A DNA stretch of 64,000 bases from Macrotis lagotis (GCF_037893015.1 NC_133665.1:193408309-193472308); one strand, 5' to 3'; counted from the first letter of the stretch, positions 31,009-42,289 are shown. Notes: a model not told the origin generated them from the letters alone. Made by a program: numbers and translations.

Positions 31009-31374
31009 TACCTGTCCCAGAGCCACTTCTACCCAATCCCATTGAAGAGTAAGAGAGCATGGTGCAAATGGACGGATGCTGAAAAACTGCCATCGCATGG
31101 ACTTGGAAAAAATACAATAAAATTTCAGTTACCAAAAAAGGAGGAGAAGGAAGAGAAGGGAGAGGAAAAGGAGGAGGAGGAGATGATAGTCATTAGAAGT
31201 ATAATAAAAACATGAGAACAAGTTGATAAGATTTTCCTCCCAAAGCGACTCTTCCCACCCACTTTCCTTACTCAGTAACAAATCTTCAGTTGGGCAACAT
31301 GAACCATGAAGGCACAATGGAGGATGGAGCCCTGTCCCAAACCCCATCCAAAAAACCCAAAAGGGTATGGGAAT
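31009..31374. other. Unassigned sequence
   Basis: Includes a GA-rich purine tract (31136-31185). No element or exon recognised. Confidence 0.35.
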
Positions 31375-31600
31375 AATAACAGTAATAGTAACATCATTAA
31401 ACATGAACTGTAAGCTCTGCATAGCACAAGTGTTATCTTTCCATGATTTATTTAGGCCTCAGAACACACCCACCTATGGGGGAGACGCTACGATCAGCCC
31501 CATTTTATCTCTGAGTTTCAGGGAGGGCCAAAGGTCACCCAGTTGGGACACGGTGGAGGATTCAGCCCCAGTGCTTCCTGTCCCAGGCCCAGGACTCTGG
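31375..31600 (-). repeat. MIR-type SINE, antisense
   Basis: 'AATAGTAACATCATTAAAC', 'CATAGCACAAGTGTTATC', 'CAGCCCCATTTTATCTC', 'GGCCAAAGGTCACCCAG', 'TGCTTCCTGTCCCAGGCCC' form the MIR reverse complement. Confidence 0.65.
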
Positions 31601-32489
31601 TCATGACTCCACCCCACAGGGCTGCTGTCAGAGCCCGGCTATGATGTGGGCACACGTAGCTCCCCCAGGGATGAGTAGCTACTTTGGTTGTATAGAGGAA
31701 CCACTGAGAGGTCTGGGCCGGGGTCTTCTCCTTTTGGGTTGCCATTGTGGGAAGGAGGGTTCTTGTGTCTGATCCTGGGCATCTTGGGGATCCTGATCAG
31801 AATACCCCCTTACCTGCTGAAGACCCTCCTCACTTTCTCCAGACACACCAATGGAGCAAACATCCAACACCTATGGAGCATCTACTGGACAAACCCTGAG
31901 AGTGGACGACGATCTGGACCAGAGTCGGACAGGAGGACCGGAGCAGGCTGCTTTTCCAATGATCCTGAGCTCCACCCCACAACAAGATCACATCCTTTTT
32001 TTCCCAATATTCCCCAGAGGTGGAGAGCCACTGAGACCCCCGAGTCTCCAAAGATTTAAAGATGACTGTGTACAGAGAACAGTGGGGAGGCGGGTGATGG
32101 GGGTGAGCAGCTAACAGGTTAAAAGCTGGGAAGTCCACCAGGAGTAGAGAATGTCAAAGAGCCAGACTCTGTACCTAACTCCCTAATATGAAGAGACACT
32201 CAGCCCCCATCCTGTGGGGCTTGGTGGATATGGGGCTTAGCTCTACTCACAGAGGGAGAGGAGGCCTAGATGCTGTTGCCAAAATCAAAGTAATTTTTTT
32301 TAGAAGACTGGCTGTAAAGCAAGAATGAGGGCTAGCAGAAGGCCAGGCCGCAGCAAGGACAGTCATTTTCATAGCAGGAGCCCCCACACCCAGCTTCAGG
32401 GTCTATGAAGCCAAGGGAGGGAGCGATATGTAAGTGGTGGACAGGGAGCAGAGCGGGGCTTACACCTGGAACACTGCATTGGCCAGTTT
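31601..32489. other. Unassigned sequence
   Basis: No recognised repeat, exon or RNA. Two overlapping ~100-codon frames around 31.7-32.1 kb read both ways and show no domain. Confidence 0.35.
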
Positions 32490-32660
32490 TGGAAGTCACT
32501 CCTTGTTAGAAATCTAATCATGTAATTCTAAATCCCCCAATGTGTGAGTTTGTTTAGAGCCTAAATGGCTCTAACTTTGCATTACTAGGACTTAGCACAG
32601 TGCTTTGGAAATAGCAGACATTTAATAAATGCTTCATTCGTCCATAAATTGAATTTAATC
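32490..32660 (+). repeat. L2 3' tail
   Basis: 'GGACTTAGCACAGTGC' and 'GACATTTAATAAATGCTTCAT' form the L2 terminus. Confidence 0.65.
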
Positions 32661-32759
32661 GATGTGTCATGGCATCATCTTCCTGAGGTCCTTTGAGAAA
32701 AAAGGAAAAATAACGTTCATCAATACAATCTTTAATTGACTTATAAATCTATGGTTTTC

Positions 32760-32960
32760 TGACTTATCTTGATCTACCCCCATATTCATCGCTCTCCATT
32801 GACTTTGCACTGAAGTTATTCTGATTTTGTCTTTGTTTTTCTGTTTATATATGGCTTCCCCAAGTAAAATGTAATCTCCTGGAGGTCAGAGACTTTTATT
32901 GTCTTTGTAGTGCAGTCTAGAACCCAGTAGGCACTTAATAAATTCTTACTGAGTGTATTA
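32760..32960 (+). repeat. L2 3' end
   Basis: 'AAAATGTAATCTCCTGGAGG' followed by 'CAGTAGGCACTTAATAAATTC' and 'TTACTGAGTG', the L2 3' end in order. Confidence 0.7.
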
Positions 32961-33009
32961 AATTAATGAATATTGCCTGTATTTTATTGTCTATTTTTCT
33001 GAGCCCTCA

Positions 33010-33105
33010 AGTCCAAACCCTGCCCCTTTTACAAAGAATTAAGACAATGCCCAGGGAAGCTATGGGGCTTGTCTAGGGTCACCCAGCTCTTCAGGCCCTG
33101 TGCCA
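33010..33105 (-). repeat. MIR-type fragment, antisense
   Basis: 'GGGGCTTGTCTAGGGTCACC' and 'CAGCTCTTCAGGCC' match the MIR core complement only; short and uncertain. Confidence 0.4.
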
Positions 33106-33131
33106 TGACTATAATCCAAGGAATTCACATA

Positions 33132-33134
<3 letters not shown>

Positions 33135-33199
<65 letters not shown>

Positions 33200-33227
33200 T
33201 GCACTCTCTCTCACACACATACACAGT
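33135..33227. repeat. (CT)n microsatellite
   Basis: About 30 CT units followed by a short CA run. Confidence 0.97.
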
Positions 33228-34072
33228 ATTTCATTTTTTCCTATTACATGTAGAGACAATTTTCAGCATTCTTTTTTTGTTTTGGGTTTTTGCAAGGCAG
33301 TGGGTTTAAGTAACTTACCCACAGTCACACAATTAGATAATTTTTAAGTGTCTGAGGTCAGATTTGAACTCAGGTCCTCCTGACTTCAGGGCTGGTGTTC
33401 TATCCACTTCGGCATTCATTTTTTGAAATATTTTGAGTTTCAGACATCTCGTCCTCCTTCCAAGATGATAAGCAACCTGATAGAGGGTATTCATGTGCAT
33501 TTAGGCAAAATATATTTCCCCATTAATCATGTTGTAAAAGAAGAAACAGAACAAAAGAGAAAAAGCACAAAAAGGGGGGGGAGGTGTAAACAGACTCCAT
33601 TCAGACTCCATAATTCTTTCTCTAGATGTGGATAGCATTTTCCATCATGAGACTTTTGGAATTGTCTTAGATTTTGGTTTGGATGGGAAGAGTTAAGTAA
33701 GCCATACTGATCATTGCACAGTGTTATAGTTATTTTGTACAGTTTTCTCCTGGTTCTGCTCACTTCACTTTGCATGAGTTCATGCAAATCTTTTCAGGAG
33801 TTTCTGAAATCCACCTGCTCATCATTTCTTATAGACCAATAGAATTCCATTACATTCTTATAGCATAGCTTGTTCAGTCATTCCCCAACTGATGGGCATC
33901 CCCTCAATTTCCAATTCTTTGCCACCACAAAAAGAGCTCCTATGAATATTTTGGAACATGTGGGACTTTTCCTAATTTTATGATCTCTCTGGGGTATAGA
34001 CGTCCTAGGGGCATTGCTGGATCAAAGGGTATGTGCTGTTTGATTGTCTTTTGGGCATAGTTCCAGTTTGCT
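33228..34072 (-). repeat. L1 3' end, antisense, with SINE insertion
   Basis: 3' UTR blocks 'AGATGATAAGCAACCTG', 'GTTGTAAAAGAAGAAACAG', 'CATTCAGACTCCATAATTC', then ORF2 end on the minus strand: MHELMQSEVSRTRRKLYKIT, and 'CCACCACAAAAAGAGCTCC'. 5'-truncated at 34072 where an LTR-like stretch begins. Confidence 0.85.
33279..33409 (-). repeat. tRNA-type marsupial SINE, antisense, head-truncated
   Basis: 'GGTTTTTGCAAGGCAGTGGG', 'AGTCACACAATTAGATAA', 'GATTTGAACTCAGGTCC'. The head stops at 'TATCCACTTC'. GCATTC-rich edges on both sides suggest the duplication. Confidence 0.85.
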
Positions 34073-34659
34073 ATTATAGCAGAGGAAAATATTAATAGTT
34101 AATCCGTTCCTTTCAGAGCTAATCTTGTACGGACGAGACACTAGATCAAATTCCTTCCTGGGTTGGCCTTTACTAACAAGGAGCCAGGTTGAATACATTT
34201 TATTAGCAAGGTACCATCTTGGGGAGACCCCATATCTCATGCTGATTCCCATTCCATGTATCTTTCTTTCTAGACAGAAGCCATCTGGGACTGGTGCCTC
34301 AGAGCTATCTTACCAATGGTGGTTGAGGTCCCCAGTCTTATAAATATACAAGATATAGTCCAGACAAAGGCTCCTAATGCTGGTGCTCCAACAGCCATCC
34401 CACAAGGGGAGATGCTGAGGCACAAGATAAGAGGGCATCAGCTAGAAATACAAGCATGAACACTAGTTATCCCCTCCCGACATGCCATGTGTAGTAAGCC
34501 TAGGCTTGATCCATGTGTTAGCCACTCTTTAGTCCCTTCTAAGAACCTTGCTAATTCTTCCCCCAACTCCTGCCAGGACACCCTGCCAGGCTGACCTTTA
34601 AAGTCTTTCCTTTGCTACTATCTTAAGGAATTCTAGCCTGCATTAATCTCTTTACCTTG

Positions 34660-34803
34660 GGGTGGCTAGATGGAGCAGTAGAATAGAGCACCTGCCCTGG
34701 ACTCAGTAGGACCTGAGTTCAAATTTGACCTCAGATACTTATTACCTAACTGTATGACCTTGAGCAAGTCACTTAACACCATTGCCTTGCTCCCCCCAAA
34801 AAA
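34660..34803 (+). repeat. tRNA-type marsupial SINE
   Basis: 'GGGTGGCTAGATGGAGCAG', B box 'GAGTTCAAATTTG', 'TGACCTTGAGCAAGTCAC', tail rich in C and A. Perfect 12-bp duplication CTCTTTACCTTG at 34648-34659 and 34804-34815. Confidence 0.93.
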
Positions 34804-34970
34804 CTCTTTACCTTGCTAAAGTTCTCTAAGAAATCTAGTCTGAAACTAATGAACTAATAAATGAAACTAAGAGTTGGTTTTATGAAAAAAAAAACAGATA
34901 AACCTTTAGCTAATCTGATTTTTTAAAAAAGGGAAACCAAATTACCAGTATCAAAAACTAAAGAAGTTGG

Positions 34971-35123
34971 GGCAGCTAGGCGGCACAGTGAATAGAGCAC
35001 CAGCCCTGGAGTTAGGAGTACCTGAGTTCAAATCTGACCTCAGACACTTAATAATTACCTAGCTGTGTGGCCTTGGGTAAGCCACTTAATCCCATTTGCC
35101 CTGGAAAATCCTAAAAAAAAAAA
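34971..35123 (+). repeat. tRNA-type marsupial SINE inside L1
   Basis: 'GGGGCAGCTAGGCGGCACAG', 'AGCACCAGCCCTGGAGTTAG', 'GAGTTCAAATCTG', poly-A tail. Confidence 0.92.
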
Positions 35124-35704
35124 TGAATTCGATACCAATGAAGAGGAAATTAAAATAATAATTTGGAGCTATTTTGCCCAACTGTATGCCAATAAATTTA
35201 AATCTAAATGAAATGAATATTTACAAAAATGTAAACTGCCCAGGTTAAAAGAAGAGGAAATTAAATAATTATCCCTATCTCAGAAAAAGAAATTGCACAA
35301 GCCATCCATGAACTCCCTAAGCAAAAAATCTCCAGGGCCAGATGGATTCACAAGTGAATTCTACCCAACATTCCAGGAAGGATTAGTTCTACTTCTATTT
35401 AAGCTATTTGAAAAAATAGGTTTAGGAGGAGTTCGGCCAAATTCCTTCAATACCACAACATGGTGCTGTCACCCAAACCAGGAAGAGTCGAAATAGAGAA
35501 AGAAAATTATAGATCAATTTCCCTAATGAATATGGAGGCAGAAATGTTAAATATCGCCAAAGTGATTACATCGAGTTATCCCTAGGGTCACTCTATGATC
35601 AAGCAGGATCTGTACCAGGAATGTAGGGTTGATTCAACATTAGGGAAACTATTATTGTAATTAACCTCATCTATAACAAACCTAATAGAAATTATATGAT
35701 TTTC

Positions 35705-35867
35705 GGGGCAGCTAGGTGGCGTAGGTGGATAAAGCACCAGCCTTGGAGTTAGGAGTACCTGGGTTCAAATCCAGTCTCAGATACTTAATAATTATACCTA
35801 GCTGTGTGGCCTTGGGCAAGCCACTTAACCCCATTTGCCTTGCCAAAAAAATCTAAAAAAAAAAAAC
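35705..35867 (+). repeat. tRNA-type marsupial SINE inside L1, 10-bp duplication
   Basis: 'GGGGCAGCTAGGTGGCGTAG', B box 'GGGTTCAAATCC', 'CTGTGTGGCCTTGGGCAAGC'. TATGATTTTC at 35695-35704 and 35868-35877. Confidence 0.94.
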
Positions 35868-36345
35868 TATGATTTTCTCAATAAATGCTAAAAAAGTTTT
35901 TGAGCAAATGAAGCACCCATTCCTACCCCAGACACTAGGGAACAAAGGACTACTAGGAGTGCTCCTTAAAACAATCAGCAGTATCTATCTAAAACCATAA
36001 ACCAGCATTCTACAGAATGGGGAGAAGCTAGAAACCTTCCCAGGACCATGGGGGTAAAACAAAGAAACCCGTTTTCACTTCTATTATTCAATATTGTATT
36101 CAAAAGTGTAAGAGAAGAAAAAAGAAATTGAAGGAATGAGATTAGGGAATGAAGAAACAGAACTCTCCCTTCTCGCAGATGATAAGATGGTCTACTTGGG
36201 AAATCCTAGAAATCATCTCAAAAACAACTGGAAACAATTAGCAACTTTGCAAAGTTTCAGGTAGAAAAAGAAATCTAGTCTGCCTTCTTCTCAGTCTCTT
36301 TGCTGCTCTAAGAGTCATCAGTCATAGGTTTAATGTCCCTAACTC

Positions 36346-36899
36346 TTCCAAGGCCGGAGTCTGGGTGAAGGTTCTTTCCAATTCCCCGAACCCCAGTCTA
36401 GGCCAGCCTGAAACACGCTGGGGCTCTCCCTCAGTGCCTGGTCTCTAAGCTCATGGAAGAGGACAAGAGGGTCTCTGGGATCTGATTCCTGCCCACAGTA
36501 GGATGTCATCCTTGGCTCCCCCATCCCCCAATGACCAGTCAAGGAAGGAGCCAGCCGGAGTCAATCCATCCCCACCAAGACTTCTCCTCCCGCCACGGTC
36601 TCTGATTTCCCTCTTTCCTCACCTGGCAGCTCTCTGCTGCTGCCCTCCCACATGCCAACCTGGGGAATTGCCTCCTTCCTTAGCCAGATGGGTCTTGGAC
36701 AGCAAAACTGCAGTAGCCACTGATCCTGACTGGCTGAGCCAACCTCAGGAGCTGATGGCCTTAGGCAGGAGGGACCTCACTGCAGGGAGAGCCCAGTGTC
36801 AGACGGCCTCCTAAATCCTTGGGTCTGGTCTTCCTGAGGGAGGAGGCCCTGGGTCCGCTGGACTCCCACCTTCCCTTTCAATCCTTTCATCTCCTCTTT
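36346..36899. other. Unassigned sequence
   Basis: No recognised element; pyrimidine-rich around 36.6 kb. A 103-codon frame at 36503-36814 has no domain. Confidence 0.35.
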
Positions 36900-37350
36900 C
36901 TTCTACAGGTGTATCCAGAGCTGTCTGCCTGTAGCCTTCCCCATTAGAAGATGAGCTTCTTGAGGGCTTTTTATATTCATAGCACCTAGAAGGGCAGCTA
37001 GGCTGGGCAGTGGTTAAAGCACTAACCCTGACTCAGGAGGCCCCAAGTTCAAATCCAGCCTCAGACACTTGACTCTCTCTAGCTGTGTGACCTTGGGCCA
37101 CTCATGGAACCCTGGTTGCCTCGTATCCAGGGTCATCTGCACTCATCCCGGTTCATATCTGGCCATTGGACCCAAGTGGCTCTGGAGGGGAAGGTGAAGC
37201 TGGTTACTCAGCCCAGCCCTCCTCACTCCAGTCCAAAGCACTCGTTTTTCAAGGCATCACCTCCCTGAAGTCGATCTTCTTGGAGAACAAAAGACAAACC
37301 AGCACAATGACTATCACCTAAGAGCTTAATAAATACTCAGTTAATTCAAT
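36900..37350 (+). repeat. L2 3' end split by an RTE-derived SINE
   Basis: 'AGATGAGCTTCTTGAGGGC' and 'CATAGCACCTAGA' precede the SINE; 'TAAGAGCTTAATAAATACTC' and 'AATTCAATGAATAAAAG' follow it. Together they form one L2 terminus. Confidence 0.7.
36992..37303 (+). repeat. RTE-mobilised SINE (RTESINE-like), tRNA head with RTE tail
   Basis: tRNA-type head 'GGGCAGCTAGGCTGGGCAG', B box 'AAGTTCAAATCC', then a non-tRNA body ('ATATCTGGCCATTGGACCC', 'TGGCTCTGGAGGGGAAGG') and the end 'GCATCACCTCCCTGAAGTCG' with 'AGAACAAAAGACAAACC'. That tail is the mark of SINEs moved by BovB/RTE LINEs, one of which lies at 53.5-57.3 kb. Confidence 0.75.
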
Positions 37351-38734
37351 GAATAAAAGTGGGGGGAAGGGAGGTCCCCTCTAACCATCTGTGTGTCTGT
37401 AGTCTAAGTTACACACCCAGGGAGTTTAGGATCTGGCCCAAGAATTATTCTGTTTGGTCATTAGTCATTCACCTTTGTGGAGTTTGTGGGGACCTTAAAA
37501 GCTGTGGGTGCCCGCTGGGGGCAGGGGAGGCGAGGCACTAAGAGGCTGGCATTCCTGCCTGGCCTCCCTGCCTCTCCCTTGCTCCTCAGTAGGATTCTGG
37601 GGGGGGGGACATGGAGTGGCGACCCGTCTGACTTCCAATAAATGAAGCTGCCCCCCCCCAACTGTGAAGAGGCCGATAAGCATCCATCTCCATGGTGACC
37701 ATTCTTTGGAGCCAGGGAACTGGAGTCCCCCAGACAGGCAAGGGTGACGTCATGTTGAACCCAGTGGCCATCTGGCATCAACTCAAGAACCCTGGGCAAA
37801 CATTCCCAGCTTGGTTTCCTTCCTCCCCCGGCCCCTGCAGCCCAGACCACACTTCTCCTTCCCACCCCTGAAGGTCATGGTGTTGGGCAAGCTGCCCCCC
37901 CCGAGCTCGCAGGCATCTTTGTACCTGAAGGCCTGGGGAGTGATCGGAGCTAGCTGGCTAGGTGGGCAAAGGCAGGGCTGGGCTATGGGGCCAGCCACTG
38001 GCCAGGCACAGGGGAGAGTCACGCACACTCCTCCAGAAGCTGTGTGCACACCCTCCCCACATACACACACCCATGCCCACATCCAGACACATACACACCC
38101 ATACACACACACACATACACACACAGACCCCCCCCCACACACACTTACCCATATAACCCCCCCACACAAACACACCCACATAAACACCTCCCCCCACACA
38201 TACACCCCAATATCATCATTCACCATAGTTCCCTCTTTTCCCTTCCCTTCTTCTTCTCTGGTCTCACTCTGGCTCCCCCACTCCATCCTCATTGTAAAGG
38301 GGGCCCATCTCCTGCCAGAGGTCCTCCAGCACTCTGCCCCTTCTCTCCATCTCTCCCAACTCGTTTCCCTTGCATCCTATCAACTCACTCCCCACCCTCA
38401 AAAAGACTTCCCCCTAGCTCCATCCTCCTGCACCGTCCACCAGGGAGCCCTCCCCACCTCTGCTCTTCCTCACTCTGCATCCTCCTACCTGATAACTTCC
38501 CAAAGTTAGGCCTTTCTCCCTCTCCCTCTTCCTGTGATCCAGGGACCCTGGTTCCAATTCCTGATGCCTCAAATTTTCACCAGTCAAGGCTTCCTCCACC
38601 TTATCTCCACCTGCTGGTTTTCTTCAAGTGTGAAGTTCAGTTCCAAAAATTCCAAAAGACCAGGTGGACCCCAAAACAGCCAGGAGAGATGGAATCCTCT
38701 GAGATTCACTCCGATGAGTCTGGGGCCATCTTGG
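37351..38734. other. Unassigned sequence with CA tract
   Basis: GC-rich and pyrimidine-rich; the two open frames of 232-233 codons (37811-38509, 38044-38745) run through the CA tract and the C/T-rich DNA and are low-complexity. No exon recognised. Confidence 0.35.
38041..38215. repeat. Imperfect CA-rich microsatellite
   Basis: CA/CACACC units with interruptions and C-runs. Confidence 0.93.
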
Positions 38735-38850
38735 TTTGCACCTAGTCTCTCCAGTAGACTGGGCACTCCTTGAGAGCTGGCACTTTCCTACAAAGCAGCC
38801 CTTGCATGGTGCCTGGAAGACAGTAGGTGCTTAAGACATGCTCTGGACCT
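38735..38850 (+). repeat. L2 3' end
   Basis: 'AGACTGGGCACTCCTTGAGAG', 'GGTGCCTGGAAGACAGTAGG' and 'TGCTTAAGACATG' in L2 order. Confidence 0.65.
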
Positions 38851-40254
38851 CCACCACTTCCCATCCTTCCCATCCTGAATGACTGACCACTCTTCCCACA
38901 TCCTACTGTTATCAGGACACTCCCTATCATCCAAGCCCTCTACCCAATCACAAGAGTCCTCTCCTAGTCTTTTCTAGCACCTTCTGTCCCAAGGAGATCA
39001 TAGAAAAAACTTGAAGTCAGGAAAAAGTTCTCTCATTGCCCCCCATCCTCAGCCTGCACCCCCAGTCATTCGATCTACCCGTCTCCAGTAGGGAGAACCA
39101 AGAGTCTCAGATCTTCACTCGCATTTTCAAGGAAGGATTGGGTCTGTTCCACTTGGGCACCATGTATTTTCCCCCAAATTGAATTCTAATCTCCTGCGTG
39201 GAGCAGAGAATAAAAAACTACTCACAGAGAGTGAAGTTCATCCTACCCTTAGAGATCTGGAAGACTCTTATCTCCAGAAAGTCACGTGGAGGAGTTTGGT
39301 CCCTGAGTCACTTCCAGGAGCCACTGGTCATTTCCACATCCTTTCCTTGACCACAGGCTAATGGACTCTCTTGATGACTGGCTATCCTAGCAAGAAAATA
39401 GGAGTGATTGAGATGGACGAGGGTCCCAGGATGCCTCTTGAAGCAGAGGAATAGGGAGGGGTTCTCCTTGAGAAGGTCACTTCTCTGCTCACATTGGGAG
39501 ATTTTCAGCTTTGCATGGATCCAGGCAGGAGAGGTTCAGGGGTGGTCTCCATTAAGGGAGAGCCACGGATGCTCTAGGGAGCAACTTCAAGGTCATTTCT
39601 CAGAATTGCTGTCACCAGGAGGCTTCCAGTTGACCAGAGCAACTTTGGCTTCTCCATCAGCTTGAGACACTGTCAGTCTTGCTTCCCACTCTTCTTCTGT
39701 TCTCATTTCTGAGTGGCCCTCCTCTCAAACCTAGGCCCCCGACATCTGAGCCTGGCCCACAAACACACAGGAGCTTCCTCACTATCCTTCCCAGGTGTTG
39801 GCATCTCAGTAGGAAATTCTTGGAGAGGAGGCCTCTTCAAGACCCAAAGGAGGGATGGCTACCATGAGAGCACCCTGATGTGAACTGGGAAGGGAGCCTC
39901 CTCCGGGCCTCCCAAGTGGCCATCCCACTTTTAAAACTAGCCCCCTGGGATGACCTCTGTATGGGATGGGGTCCCCTCCAGGCAGGGTCTTCACGGGTCT
40001 TCTCCCTCACCCCCCTTGCCTGCCCCCCTAAGCCTTGGAGGACATGGAGCATTCCACTCACCTCTGCCTCCCCAGAAGTCATAGTAACAGAGTGACCTGG
40101 GGTTCTGGAATCCCATGCCAATAGAGCCCAGGGGGAAAGGTAAGTTTTCTTCTGGCCCTGATCTCCCTCAGGGAAGCCGGGCCAGAAACATCATCACAAT
40201 GTACTCTCCTTTGCTCCACAAGCAGACAAACACTGGGAGACAAGACACCCTAGA
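38851..40254. other. Unassigned sequence
   Basis: No element or exon recognised across 1.4 kb of mixed GC. Confidence 0.35.
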
Positions 40255-40425
40255 GTCCCTAGACCACAGAGTCAAGGTTGGGAGGGAGCTTGATTGACGG
40301 GCCAGAGCCTCACCCTTGACAGATGAAGAAACAGATTTGGAATGATTCAGCGATTTAGGCAGGACTAGAACTCAGACCCCAGACTGAAGAGCCAGTGTTC
40401 TATGTACTGTGCTGTGCTTGGGGTG
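40255..40425 (-). repeat. MIR-type SINE, antisense
   Basis: 'CTTGACAGATGAAGAAACAG', 'GGCAGGACTAGAACTCAGAC' and 'CAGTGTTCTATGTACTGTGC' are the MIR core and head complement. Confidence 0.6.
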
Positions 40426-40739
40426 GGGGTGACGCACATGGGATGACAGGCCCCTGGACTCTGCCCTTCTCCCTTCTCTCCAATATCTTGAACATTTGTT
40501 CAGAAACACCCACTTTCCTTTGGGTGGGAAAGGCCCCAGCCCAGCCCAGAGCATCAGAGGATCAGACGAGCTTTCCCCACACACCTGTCACCTTCAGACG
40601 TTGCTGACTGCTGCCTCCCTCCGTCAGCCTAGTCCTGCCTGCGAAAGGGAGCCAATGCCACCAAACTCCCTCTTAAGGCAGCCAGGGCAGGCCTATTCAG
40701 CCTTCCCATCTCTGATCATCACAGACACAGACAGCAAAG

Positions 40740-40786
<47 letters not shown>

Positions 40787-41279
40787 AAGTCACACACACA
40801 GTCACATACTCACAAACACACAATTACAAACATACAAAGTCACACACAGTCACACACAAACACACAAAGTCACACACACAGTCATACCCATTACCATTTC
40901 TCCTTTCCCCTCTCACTTGGAGGGCATCTGCCCCATGCCTATCCACTGCCAACCCCCACCATTCTCTGGTTCAGACTCAGAAGCTCCATGCCCCAGGGAG
41001 TCAGCCTCCCCCTCCCCAGGGGCTGCCATTGGGCAGGGGCTCCTAGTCTTTTGGAAGAGTGAGTCAGGGCCTCCCCCCTCATTCCTTAAGTGGTGACCCC
41101 CAGAAGCCAGGGCTGGGGTGATGACACTTGCTGTGGTTGGTGTAGCAAATTCTCTCTGTATTTGGTCTGGACCCTGAGATAGTCATGGGAAGTTCCGAAC
41201 CCAGTTCCTGGAGCTCAGGAACAAGCACGGCAGGAGTGGGAGTGTTCAGCATTCTAGAGGGAGGGCTCTCTTCTCTCAC
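40426..41279. other. Unassigned sequence with CA tract
   Basis: Nothing recognisable besides the CA repeat; the 188-codon frame here is a repeat translation. Confidence 0.35.
40741..40888. repeat. (CA)n with higher-order CACACAGT units
   Basis: A pure CA run of about 21 units (40741-40783) grades into imperfect copies of a CACACACAGTCACA-like unit. Confidence 0.95.
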
Positions 41280-41425
41280 CTCATTCTCACCACCATCCTG
41301 GGAAGGTCCCATATGTCGGATGGGGAAGCTGAAGTACAGACAGGTCAAGTGACTGGCCCAGGCCCCACCACTTACAACTGAGGCAGGATTTGAACCCAAG
41401 TCTGATAACCAGTGTGCCACCTATC
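41280..41425 (-). repeat. MIR-type SINE, antisense
   Basis: 'GATGGGGAAGCTGAAGTACAG', 'AGGTCAAGTGACTGGCCC', 'GAGGCAGGATTTGAACCC' and 'CCAGTGTGCCACCTA'. Confidence 0.7.
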
Positions 41426-41934
41426 TGCACGGGAAGGGGAGGGAGGAATTCCCCTGCTCCTGTCCGTCATTCCAATCCAATTCCTATCCCAGGTGACTCA
41501 GAAAGCAGCCTGGAAGGGGGTGGGTTTTCTGACTCTTCCCCAGATGCCAGAATGTGGGAATGTGAAGAGGAAACAGCCCCAGAGGCAGATGGACCATGAA
41601 GGCCTCGGGGTAAGAGACTCACAGAGCTTCAGTCCATCGGGAGAAGCAATGATCTGGATGAAGGAATGTGGAGGGTGGGGAGGGGGCTCTGGCTGCATTC
41701 ATTCTCCTCACCCCACAGAAGGAACAAGACAACCGCCAGCTGCCTGGGCCCAGAGGGGTGGATGGGGACCCCCTGCAGGCTGTGATGGGGCCGGCATGGC
41801 CCAGGCAGAAGACGGATCACCATGGCCTCCCCAGAAGGTATGTGGGTCAGCGTCGACTTCCTTTTTCATGAAGTGGACCCCATGCCACTCAATAATGGAA
41901 GCAGAGAAAGTAAAATTGACGAAAGTAGAGATGT
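41426..41934. other. Unassigned sequence
   Basis: No recognised element. Confidence 0.35.
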
Positions 41935-42140
41935 CTTAATAATAATGATAATAACTTTCATATTCATGTATGGTGTCAGACACTCTTAAGTACGTTACAA
42001 AGTCTACCTCATCTATTCCTCACACCATCCCTAGGAAGGATTTTTGCAGGTAGGGAAACTGAGGCAGGCAGCAGTGAAATGGTCACCAGCTAGTGACATA
42101 GGTTGACTCCAGGCCCAGCAGACTCTCCCCAGGACCACCT
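41935..42140 (-). repeat. MIR-type SINE, antisense
   Basis: 'AATAATGATAATAACTTTC', 'TATTCCTCACACCATCCC', 'GGTAGGGAAACTGAGGCAGG' and 'TCACCAGCTAGTGACATAGG'. All are MIR antisense landmarks. Confidence 0.72.
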
Positions 42141-42289
42141 CACTGCCTCATCACCCCTGGAGGGAATAGGTTCCCCCACTCTGGAAGCCTTCAGGGAGAG
42201 GCTTCTCAGGAACCTCCTTAAAGAGACTTGTGGCTCTTCCATCTTGGACACTTTGGGAGCTGTGACATTTACTTAGTTATTAAAACCCA

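Larger units (their letters stand above)
34843..36267 (+). repeat. Internal L1 ORF2 fragment flanked by a perfect target-site duplication
   Basis: Plus-strand ORF2 text through the reverse transcriptase domain: [15 protein letters not shown] at 35330-35372, a DDKMVYLGNP-like active-site region near 36180, ending just after 'GCAAAGTTTCAGG'. Stops break it. Both L1 ends are missing, yet AAGAAATCTAGTCTG lies on both sides (34828-34842 and 36268-36282). This points to one insertion event whose 3' end was inside ORF2, for example by internal priming at an A-rich site, rather than a later deletion. SINEs at 34971-35123 and 35705-35867 came after. Confidence 0.88.
34078..36345 (-). mobile_element. 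LTR-like stretch (possible solo LTR) interrupted by an L1 fragment and a SINE
   Basis: Excluding the L1 piece (34843-36267) and SINE (34660-34803), about 680 bp remains that is absent from the L1 sequence on its left and matches no LINE or SINE here. On the minus strand it has an AATAAA signal about 100 bp before a T/C-rich end, and 'CTCGTCCG' close to it, as at the U5/primer-site end of some gammaretrovirus-like elements. I cannot fix its ends or see a duplication. Old, since two later elements sit in it. Confidence 0.35.

Noticed and set aside
37811-38745. Frames of 232 and 233 codons on the plus strand
   Set aside because: They pass through the CA-rich tract (His/Thr repeats) and C/T-rich DNA; no domain or coding character.
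40496-41062. 188-codon frame
   Set aside because: Central part is a His/Thr/Ser repeat encoded by the CA microsatellite.
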